Shown piece by piece: positions 6,165 through 11,963 of a stretch of 11,963 bases of DNA. The position numbers and the translations under genes were made by a program. The number at the start of each line of letters is the position of its first letter. The first letter of the stretch is position 1. The notes beneath the pieces are model-generated. The model searched no databases. It saw only the letters and a program-made list of their open reading frames with translations, and was not told where the DNA came from. This DNA is from Puniceicoccales bacterium (GTDB taxonomy: Bacteria > Verrucomicrobiota > Verrucomicrobiia > Opitutales > UBA953), in the NCBI GenBank assembly GCA_031289285.1, contig JAITPT010000041.1:1-11963 (forward strand). The letters run 5' to 3'.

Positions 6165-6794
6165 TTATAGCAGCCCTTGCCGTTGAGCTTCGTAGTGGAC
6201 GAAAGGGGAGTGTTTTCTGAGATACCGGAGCGCAACGACTCTACTTTCATTTCTATCACACAAATATTCGCTAAAATACCCCTTTCGCATTTCACGGCAT
6301 TCTTCAGAATCAAGATTAAGACGTCCGATGGTTCTTTTTGCCGCTGCCAGCGACGTGGGAGCAAGACTTGGATTTGGAATAATTGCTCCTTTGAGAAATG
6401 GATCTAAGAAAAATGTGTCTGGTGCGAGTGTGAACGGGTCCAACACATCATTGAAATCCCGTTTGAGCCGATTTGGCCCAAAGGAAGCCAAGCGATAGTT
6501 GCTCCATTCGTAAGCATCGCCAGCGTTTTTTGATTTTGCCACGAAGTGTTCCACGTTTGCCGCACCGATTGGGAAAGGGAAATAGACAGCCAGATAAGCA
6601 CACGTCCCGCCGTATGCGTCCCACAAGTGCTTCAAGCAATTTCTCCAATGCGGCGGGAGTTTCTTTGGATTCGGCGGCGGGGCGTTGAGCGCAATGTTGT
6701 TGTTGTTTAGCCACATGCATCCAGGCCGACGCACTTCTACGTCAAAATCAAAAGTTGGGAGCGTTGGCTCCGGCTGAGGTGCGACGGGTATCAT
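6165..6794 (-). CDS. HNH-like nuclease, Septu PtuB-like
   Basis: A 209-aa protein. The region GGTCAYLAVYFPF..ANVEHFVAKSK..DAYEWSNYRLAS..PNRLKRDF (62-114) has the order of motifs seen in HNH proteins of the TIGR02646/PtuB type. VEHF supplies the catalytic His (H83), and W97/N99 and N108..K111 supply the later positions. Only one Cys (C65) remains where related proteins carry zinc-binding CxxC pairs, so the zinc sites appear lost; this makes the call less than certain. The N-terminus is Pro-rich (PVAPQPEPTLP). The start at 6794 was chosen because its ATG overlaps the ATPase stop (ATGA) and an AAAGGA site lies 8 nt upstream; an in-frame ATG at 6839 would overlap the ATPase gene more deeply. In Septu the nuclease acts in complex with the ATPase against phage. 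Confidence 0.68.
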   Translation of the reverse strand: MIPVAPQPEPTLPTFDFDVEVRRPGCMWLNNNNIALNAPPPNPKKLPPHWRNCLKHLWDAYGGTCAYLAVYFPFPIGAANVEHFVAKSKNAGDAYEWSNYRLASFGPNRLKRDFNDVLDPFTLAPDTFFLDPFLKGAIIPNPSLAPTSLAAAKRTIGRLNLDSEECREMRKGYFSEYLCDRNESRVVALRYLRKHSPFVHYEAQRQGLL

Positions 6795-8098
6795 GAGTGT
6801 AATCCTTTCTTCTCGCAGAAATAATTCCAAAGTGGCCAAAACTTATCCAAGGGACTGAGTGCTGTTGCAAGTTTTTGTTCTATTTCCAAAATCTCAGCTT
6901 TATTCGGCGAGGCTCCTTCCTTCGTTAATTCCAACGCATCATCCAAGAGTTTTTGGGTTTTTCGGGCGCGGCTTGTGGGTTGGTCAAAGGCTTCGCTTGT
7001 GAGCCAGTTGGAGATGTCGCCGTGTTTTTCAAAATCAAGTTTGCTTAGAACTGCTTTTCCGTCTTCTAAGTTCAAATCAAACCATGCATCTTTTGATGAT
7101 TCGGACAGGTCAAACTCTGGTTCCAACGAGGCCATAACAAGCGGCGAGTGCGTTACTGTTATTAGTTGCGTTTTCGCCTGTGCGTTTAGGACTTCAAAGA
7201 CTTTCGACATGGCGGGTAGGATACTACTTTGCCATGTTGGATGGAGGTGCGCTTCGATTTCATCAATAAGAAAGATTATCTGATTTGCTGGTTCTTCTTC
7301 ATTCAATTTCGCCGCTTCTTTGTGCTCCTGCCATGCCCACACCAAACAATAGGCGAGTGCGATGATACGGCGCATTCCCGCTGATGCGTGAATGATTGGA
7401 ACGTCTTGTTGATACGGCATTCGGATAGTTGGGAGGTCACGGGCATCGTCCTTGCTTATTCTCGTCAATTCGCCCGGTTCCAACGGTTCGCCCGCTGAGG
7501 GAGACAATTCTTTGAGCACGTGTTTTAGAAGTTCAAAAGACTCGTTTTTCTCGCCTTGCCAAGCTCGCCAATCCCGTATCAGCCCTTCGCAAAACGATTC
7601 GTCTGACTTTATTGTTGAAGGCAATCCGTCCCAAATTTGCGCAGGAGCGAAGACATAAGCTGGTGGTCGGTCTTGGACGTCTATTCTGTTTTGTGTTTTC
7701 CAATAATTTCGAGCGGGATCCCATACGGCAAAACTACCATCGGACATCGCATAAAGGACGAGGCCGGGGTTTGCGGGGCGTCCAGGACGCCCGCTCCATG
7801 CTTCTTCTCTGGGTAGCCAAGAACTCTCATAAGACTCCGCCTTGTCCGGTGTTTTCCCGTCAAATAAAAATTCGATACTTTTATTTTCTGCATTGCTTTG
7901 TGGTCGCGCTTTTTTTCCGGAGACCAGACTTTTGTTAACTTCCGATGGCCATTTGCGGGTGAGTGCCCACCAGATTGTATCCAGCAAAAAACTTTTCCCC
8001 AAGCCGTTGTCGCCGGTGATGATGTTGAGGCGTTCCCCAAATTCGAGTTCCATCGTTGGGGCGGGGCCGACGCCGGTAAGTTTGAGATTTTTTATCAT
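6791..8098 (-). CDS. AAA/ABC-type ATPase, Septu PtuA-like (OLD/RecF-like family)
   Basis: A 435-aa protein. The N-terminal strand MIKNLKLTGVGP.. leads to Walker A GDNGLGKS (29-36). An ABC-like signature SAGMRR is at 239-244. Walker B with D-loop reads IIFLIDEIEAHLHP (274-287), and the switch histidine sits in LITVTHSPL (312-320). The two ATPase halves are separated by about 200 residues of helical insertion but no long Rad50-type coiled coil. No TOPRIM domain follows, so it is not an OLD nuclease. Residues 360-390 (GDISNWLTSEAFDQPTSRARK) resemble the tail of ATPases paired with HNH nucleases. The ATG at 8098 is the natural start, directly preceding the P-loop strand. It overlaps the nuclease gene by 4 bp and is separated from the HIRAN gene by 95 bp, enough for its own promoter. 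Confidence 0.85.
   Translation of the reverse strand: MIKNLKLTGVGPAPTMELEFGERLNIITGDNGLGKSFLLDTIWWALTRKWPSEVNKSLVSGKKARPQSNAENKSIEFLFDGKTPDKAESYESSWLPREEAWSGRPGRPANPGLVLYAMSDGSFAVWDPARNYWKTQNRIDVQDRPPAYVFAPAQIWDGLPSTIKSDESFCEGLIRDWRAWQGEKNESFELLKHVLKELSPSAGEPLEPGELTRISKDDARDLPTIRMPYQQDVPIIHASAGMRRIIALAYCLVWAWQEHKEAAKLNEEEPANQIIFLIDEIEAHLHPTWQSSILPAMSKVFEVLNAQAKTQLITVTHSPLVMASLEPEFDLSESSKDAWFDLNLEDGKAVLSKLDFEKHGDISNWLTSEAFDQPTSRARKTQKLLDDALELTKEGASPNKAEILEIEQKLATALSPLDKFWPLWNYFCEKKGLHS
6803..6808 (-). promoter_or_regulatory. Ribosome binding site of the HNH-like gene
   Basis: AAAGGA on the minus strand, 8 nt before the ATG at 6794 and inside the end of the ATPase gene. It is one of the few convincing Shine-Dalgarno sites in the window and supports the ATGA-coupled start. 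Confidence 0.6.
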
Positions 8099-8193
8099 GG
8101 TTGGTTGGTTGAAATGTGATTGGTGTTGTGGTTGTTCTACGTGTTGTTTCTTAGGATTTTTTAGAGACTTCGCGTCATACTTTGTCGGGTGTG

Positions 8194-8952
8194 TTAAATT
8201 AGAGTTTTGAACTCTTCAGATTGCATGGGTTTGTAGTTTGCGAAATTGCCTTTTAATTCGATAAGCACTCGTTGGCGGGAGGGAGCGGGCATTGGGTTCA
8301 CTTGCACCACGGTTGCCGCATAAGAGGCGTTGTGCGTGAGCGCTACGAGCAAGTCTCGCGAGAGGTAACGCGGTGCCCAGCCAATCATCTCATAATCTTT
8401 CGTCTGGATTTGCACCGCCGTTGTCGTGACCGGATTGTTTAGTTCAATCGAGACTACAAGTTCTTCGTTTGGCGTGAGTTTTTGGAGACGCTCTTGCGCG
8501 GATTGGCTGACGTGGCTCCAGCCGTGCAGAAAAAAACGGCAGGAAAAAGAACCGTCGGCTGCGGGGATAATTTCTGGGAAAACCTCAAAGTTGTCGGTAG
8601 CACGTCGCCCGCCATCTACGGAGAGGATTTCAAGTGGGCTGGCCTTTTCGGGCAAATTCAATTGGCGGAGATATTCGGCGAAGTCTGGCCGTCTCGGCAT
8701 CATCACACGATTTTGAAACGTCGGGAAAAGCACAGGGGAAGTATATTTTTTGTGGAAATCGTGAAACGCTATCAATGGCACAAATCCGGCGGCGGCACGG
8801 GCTTCTTCCGCTCCCTTGATGTAGCGAAATTGGTAACGCACATCCGCGTCGGCGTCGGTGGCATCGGCGTCCAGCCGCCCCACAGGGAACCAACGGCGGG
8901 TCTTAGACTTGCTCTGCCAAGCGAGAAAAACGGTTTTGGTGTTGGTGTTCAT
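8194..8952 (-). CDS. HIRAN-domain protein with a HipA N-subdomain-like N-terminus
   Basis: A 252-aa protein. The C-terminal part, about 160-235 (ELVVSIELNNPVTTTAVQIQ, then YEMIGWAPRYLSRDLLVAL), has the HIRAN pattern 'NP-N-AI-V...IGWxPR...'. HIRAN domains recognise ssDNA or 3' ends in HLTF and are predicted to sense aberrant DNA in bacteria. The N-terminal 120 residues carry WFPVGRLD, FRYIKGAEEA, FVPLIAFHDFHKKYTSPVLF and FQNRVMMPRRPDFAEYLRQLNL, followed by a GG..A/TD segment. This recalls the first, N-terminal subdomain of HipA kinases ('vG.L..F.Y...LFP.F.NR....RpdY..yL'). The start at 8952 overlaps the kinase stop as ATGA, implying translational coupling. It could regulate or complete the kinase encoded just upstream, as HipS does for HipT; that is inference. 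Confidence 0.7.
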   Translation of the reverse strand: MNTNTKTVFLAWQSKSKTRRWFPVGRLDADATDADADVRYQFRYIKGAEEARAAAGFVPLIAFHDFHKKYTSPVLFPTFQNRVMMPRRPDFAEYLRQLNLPEKASPLEILSVDGGRRATDNFEVFPEIIPAADGSFSCRFFLHGWSHVSQSAQERLQKLTPNEELVVSIELNNPVTTTAVQIQTKDYEMIGWAPRYLSRDLLVALTHNASYAATVVQVNPMPAPSRQRVLIELKGNFANYKPMQSEEFKTLI

Positions 8953-9866
8953 AGAGGAAGTGAGGCGAGTTGTTGTTGATTGTAGCGCAGGAGAGCAAGT
9001 GCAAAGTTGCGGGCAGCGGTGCTCATCCAGCCCTCTGGAATGCGAGCAATGATTTGTGTGAAGTGGTCTGGATTGATGGCGCTGGCTTTGGCGAGAGCGG
9101 GTTGTAGTAATTCTGGATATGTCGCGGCGGCACGACGGATTAACTCCAGCGGGGATGGCGCGTGTTTCTCCTCGGTCGCCCAGTAAATGCCGCCGTGCCC
9201 GTTGTTCACGTAACGAGCAAGACCTTCTTGTGAGCAGCGAATTTGTTCGCGTCGAACGTCTTGCAATTCGCGTCCCAACGAGGAAGCGTGGTCGAAGGAA
9301 GGGGCGAGAAAAACGTCCCAATCGCCGTCGTCTAATTCTTCGTATAACAGACCCCAATTTTCATGATGTCTATCAACGTTTCCAATCAAGGCGTCCAAGA
9401 CAAGATATTCGGAAAGAATGGCTTTGTATCCGAAAGAGGTGTTCCCCAGAACTTTATCCATCGCCGTCCAGATGTTTTCAAGCGTGTGAGATTTATGCTT
9501 AAATTTGGCCTGTTTGTCATAGGTTGGAAAAGCGATGGGTAGGATTTCGTTACCATGCAAAAGTATGCGATTTTCATTTGTGAATGAACAGGTCGTAGAT
9601 CCTTTATCGCCCTCAAAAACTGCCAGTTCCACTTTTGCGAAATCTGTGCCTAAGAGTGCTGCTACTTGTTCTGCAATTTTTTCTGCCCAGTGTTGTCCGG
9701 CCAGTTCGCCGGTGTGTTCGTTTTTTTGCAGATACTTAAAAAGCCATTGGTCGGCGTCATTGTTTTCGCGATACCAAAACTTCTTTTTGCTCCCCATTGC
9801 CTCACGACCCAGCACCCACTCAAGTTTGATGTGGGTAATGGGATAGAGTTCTTGGTTGTCGTTCAT
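8949..9866 (-). CDS. HipA-like protein kinase (kinase core only)
   Basis: A 305-aa protein with a HipA/PI3-4-kinase-like fold. WLFKY (41-45) holds the probable ATP-binding Lys (K44). GELAGQHWAEKIAEQVAALLG (53-73) matches the HipA helix after it. The catalytic loop is LDALIGNVDRHHENWG (157-172), with D165 and N170 as catalytic base and metal ligand. FLAPSFDHASSLG (186-198) has the metal-binding Asp D192. Full-length HipA is about 440 aa with an extra N-terminal subdomain; that part is missing here and seems to be in the next gene. HipA phosphorylates GltX and causes persistence; the target here is unknown. The ATG at 9866 was chosen because upstream in-frame codons overlap lepA and are poor. 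No Shine-Dalgarno is visible. The gene is 44 bp downstream of lepA on the same strand with no terminator between. Confidence 0.82.
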   Translation of the reverse strand: MNDNQELYPITHIKLEWVLGREAMGSKKKFWYRENNDADQWLFKYLQKNEHTGELAGQHWAEKIAEQVAALLGTDFAKVELAVFEGDKGSTTCSFTNENRILLHGNEILPIAFPTYDKQAKFKHKSHTLENIWTAMDKVLGNTSFGYKAILSEYLVLDALIGNVDRHHENWGLLYEELDDGDWDVFLAPSFDHASSLGRELQDVRREQIRCSQEGLARYVNNGHGGIYWATEEKHAPSPLELIRRAAATYPELLQPALAKASAINPDHFTQIIARIPEGWMSTAARNFALALLRYNQQQLASLPL

Positions 9867-9910
9867 TGGAAGATTTTTTAACGGTTTGGCTTTTTTTGTT
9901 TTTACACATT

Positions 9911-11713
9911 CTACCCCTCGTTTTTCAGGATTTTTGTGAAGACTTCTTGGGGGATAGAGACGCGACCAATTTGTTTCATTCGTTTTTTGCCTTCTTTTTG
10001 TTTGTCTAAGAGTTTGCGTTTGCGGGAGATGTCGCCGCCGTAACATTTGGCAATAACGTCTTTGCCGGTGCTGCCAAGGGTTTCACGGGCAATTACCTTG
10101 CCACCGATACTCGCTTGGATGGGAACCTTAAAGAGTTGGCGCGGCAATAAGTCTTTTAGACGTTCGCAAATCATGCGCCCACGTAACTCGGCTTTTGTGC
10201 GATGGACAATGCTCGAAAAGGCGTCAACCGGCTCCTCTTGCACCAGAATATCCATCTTCACAAGGTCAGAGGTGATGTAGTCGCCAAACTCGTAGTCGAG
10301 CGAACCGTAACCACGGGTGATAGATTTGAGGCGGTCGTTGAAGTCCACCAAAATCTCGTTTAGCGGGAGCGGGCAGGTGAGCATGACGCGGTCGCCGTCA
10401 ATGGTGTCGGTGTGGTCGCAGATGCCGCGTTTCTCCATGACGAGGGCGAGGACATCGCCGATGCACCAGCCCGGGATGAGAATGTGGGCACGTATAGTCG
10501 GCTCCTCAATGTGCTCGATGAGGGAGGGGTCGGGCATGAAAGAGGGGTTGTCCACGAGGGTCATTTTGCCGTCGTGCGTGAAGACGCGATAGATGACGGA
10601 GGGGTAGGTGGAGATGATGTCGAGGTCGTATTCGCGGCGGAGTCGCTCTTGGATGATTTCCATGTGGAGCAGGCCGAGGAAGCCGCAACGGAACCCAAAG
10701 CCGAGGGCGACAGAACTCTCGGCGGTGTAGGTGAGGGCAGCGTCGTTCATGGCGAGTTTGCCGAGACTGGTTTTGAGTTTTTCGTAGTCGGCGGTGTCTA
10801 TGGGATAGACGCCGGAAAAGACCATCGGGCGGACTTCCTTGAAGCCCGCGACAGGCTCGGCGGCAGGCGTGGTGGCGTGGGTGATGGTGTCGCCGATTTT
10901 CACGTCGGCGACTTCGCGGATGTTGAGGACGATGAAGCCCACGCTGCCCGCTTCGAGGACGTCGGTGTTGCGCATCTTGGGCGAAAAAATGCCGACCTCT
11001 TTGACAACACTTTTGGCAGAGTTGGCCATCAACTGGATGGTGTCGCCCGGGCGGAAGCTGCCGGAAAAAACGCGCACGTAGGCGATGACGCCTTTGTAGG
11101 TGTCGAAGAGGCTGTCGAAGATGAGGGCGCGTGGCGCGGGGTAATCCGCCCAGCGCGGCGGGGGGATGCGGCGGACAACGCTTTCGAGGATGTCCTCGAT
11201 GCCGATGCCAGCTTTGCCCGAGGCGAGCACGGCGTCGTCGGCGGGGATGGCGAGGATGTCTTCGACTTGGCGGCGCGTGTCTTCGGGGTGCGCGGAGGGG
11301 AGGTCAACTTTGTTGATGACGGGGATGACTTCGAGGCCTTGCTGCATGGCGAGCGTGGCGTTGGCGACGGTCTGGGCTTCGACGCCTTGCGAGGCATCTA
11401 TGAGCAGGCAGGCACCCTCACAGGCGGCGAGCGAGCGCGAGACCTCGTAGGAGAAGTCAACGTGGCCCGGGGTGTCTATGAGGTTGAAGGTGTATTCGTT
11501 GCCGTCTTTAGCTTTGTAAAGCATGGTGACGGGGTGGCATTTGATGGTGATGCCTTTTTCGCGTTCGAGGTCCATTGCGTCGAGCAGCTGCTCTTTCATT
11601 TGGCGTTTTTCGACGGTTTGGGTGCGTTCGAGGAGGCGGTCGGAAAGTGTTGTTTTCCCGTGGTCAACGTGGGCGATGATGCAGAAGTTGCGGATTTTGG
11701 AGAGGTCACTCAT
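9911..11713 (-). CDS. lepA: Elongation factor 4 (LepA), translational GTPase
   Basis: A 600-aa protein, the normal LepA length. G1 is AHVDHGKT (14-21), the switch I Thr is in GITI (54-57), G3 is DTPGH (80-84), G4 is NKVD (134-137) and G5 is SGKAGIG (about 165-171). The LepA-specific C-terminal region is intact, ending with the basic GGDISRKRKLLDKQKEGKKR segment that contacts the ribosome. LepA acts on the 30S/70S ribosome, where it aids initiation and assembly and has been proposed to back-translocate stalled ribosomes. The start is the ATG at 11713, giving the canonical MSDLSKIRNFCIIAHVDHG. No lepB follows; instead a HipA-like kinase lies 44 bp downstream. Composition is GC-rich with GC-ending codons, unlike the AT-richer genes downstream. 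Confidence 0.98.
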   Translation of the reverse strand: MSDLSKIRNFCIIAHVDHGKTTLSDRLLERTQTVEKRQMKEQLLDAMDLEREKGITIKCHPVTMLYKAKDGNEYTFNLIDTPGHVDFSYEVSRSLAACEGACLLIDASQGVEAQTVANATLAMQQGLEVIPVINKVDLPSAHPEDTRRQVEDILAIPADDAVLASGKAGIGIEDILESVVRRIPPPRWADYPAPRALIFDSLFDTYKGVIAYVRVFSGSFRPGDTIQLMANSAKSVVKEVGIFSPKMRNTDVLEAGSVGFIVLNIREVADVKIGDTITHATTPAAEPVAGFKEVRPMVFSGVYPIDTADYEKLKTSLGKLAMNDAALTYTAESSVALGFGFRCGFLGLLHMEIIQERLRREYDLDIISTYPSVIYRVFTHDGKMTLVDNPSFMPDPSLIEHIEEPTIRAHILIPGWCIGDVLALVMEKRGICDHTDTIDGDRVMLTCPLPLNEILVDFNDRLKSITRGYGSLDYEFGDYITSDLVKMDILVQEEPVDAFSSIVHRTKAELRGRMICERLKDLLPRQLFKVPIQASIGGKVIARETLGSTGKDVIAKCYGGDISRKRKLLDKQKEGKKRMKQIGRVSIPQEVFTKILKNEG

Positions 11714-11749
11714 TGCGGATGCGCCTGTGTCTTACGGGAAACGTGGTGT

Positions 11750-11805
11750 TTTGGGAAGGGGGAAAAGGGATGAGGATGGGATGGGGGAAGGGAAGGAAGC
11801 GGATA
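11750..11805 (+). repeat. 56-bp purine-rich direct repeat, copy 1
   Basis: Bases 11750-11805 are identical to 11864-11919 (offset 114 bp). The + strand is almost pure purine. Runs GGG, GGGGG, GGG and GGG are separated by 2, 4 and 8 bases, then another GGGGG and GGG, giving G-quadruplex potential. Flanking bases to the left are also similar between copies, with small gaps. This copy lies 37 bp upstream of the lepA start codon, so it falls in or near its 5' leader. Confidence 0.9.
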
Positions 11806-11820
11806 GGGGAACGAGGTGAA

Positions 11821-11850
11821 ACCACGGATGAACACGAATGGACACGAATT
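11821..11850 (+). repeat. Three 10-bp CACGRAT repeats
   Basis: ACCACGGATG, AACACGAATG and GACACGAATT follow one another without a gap. A degenerate fourth unit (CCACGAATTGG) lies near 11947. It sits between the two purine-rich repeats. Similar CACGGAT/CACGAAT decamer runs are, from memory, common in intergenic DNA of Verrucomicrobia and related groups. No open frame in 11,714-11,963 looks coding. Confidence 0.75.
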
Positions 11851-11863
11851 AGGAAAGTGGAGG

Positions 11864-11919
11864 TTTGGGAAGGGGGAAAAGGGATGAGGATGGGATGGGG
11901 GAAGGGAAGGAAGCGGATA
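11864..11919 (+). repeat. 56-bp purine-rich direct repeat, copy 2
   Basis: An exact copy of 11750-11805. The match ends at GCGGATA, after which the sequence diverges. Its presence suggests local duplication of a block of about 114 bp made of the purine-rich tract plus the decamers. Confidence 0.9.
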
Positions 11920-11963
11920 AGTTCGCTAGTGCACACGACTGAAGTCCACGAATTGGCTTGCAT

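Noticed and set aside
8949..10046. Longer kinase starting inside lepA at 10046
   Set aside because: The extra 60 residues are a shadow of the lepA C-terminus with Arg/Lys/Pro-rich composition. The HipA-like sequence starts only after 9866.
10412..11773. 453-codon open frame on the + strand opposite lepA
   Set aside because: It is a long antisense frame made possible by GC-ending codons of lepA. The translation is Gly/Asp/Val/Glu-rich with no family pattern.
11706..11963. Minus-strand 85-aa frame at the right edge
   Set aside because: It is translated repeat DNA (RFLPFPHPILIPFPPSQ occurs twice) and overlaps the lepA start.

Overview
The window is GC-rich bacterial chromosome, visibly more AT-rich between about 4,250 and 9,900. 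It combines glycoside hydrolases (a GH39-like enzyme and a secreted GH29 alpha-L-fucosidase), several families of short interspersed repeats and few strong Shine-Dalgarno sites. That mix suggests a polysaccharide-degrading bacterium, plausibly Verrucomicrobiota (Opitutales-like). This assignment is inference, since no rRNA or marker phylogeny is available. Only lepA is a true housekeeping gene.

Left part (1-4,160): the 3' end of a GH39-like hydrolase runs off the left edge on the + strand. It is followed by a 9-bp-period TATAGGWCS array that is also a long near-perfect palindrome. Next come two minus-strand genes: an unrecognised 188-aa protein, then a small Cdd1-type helix-hairpin-helix protein. 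A gene-free stretch of about 680 bp (2,225-2,903) is packed with repeats: a 35-bp sequence at both ends, a 71-bp tandem repeat and a 234-bp concentric palindrome. Beyond it a + strand DedA/YqaA membrane protein converges on, and overlaps by 6 bp, a minus-strand GNAT acetyltransferase with a C-terminal polyalanine tail.

Middle (4,251-6,115): the GH29 fucosidase with a signal peptide on the minus strand, then a REP-like hairpin cluster.

Right part (6,165-11,963), all on the minus strand and read from right to left: lepA, a HipA-fold kinase, a HIRAN-domain protein whose N-terminus looks like the missing HipA N-subdomain, an AAA/ABC-type ATPase and an HNH-like nuclease. The kinase/HIRAN pair and the ATPase/nuclease pair each overlap by an ATGA junction, and the two pairs are 97 nt apart. 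The ATPase/nuclease pair has the architecture of Septu (PtuA/PtuB). The kinase/HIRAN pair looks like a split, HipBST-reminiscent toxin module without an evident HipB. Together they form a compact candidate defence/conflict island between a housekeeping gene and a repeat cluster, and this is the most interesting part of the window. Upstream of lepA is a purine-rich 56-bp direct repeat with G-quadruplex potential, with CACGAAT decamers between the copies.
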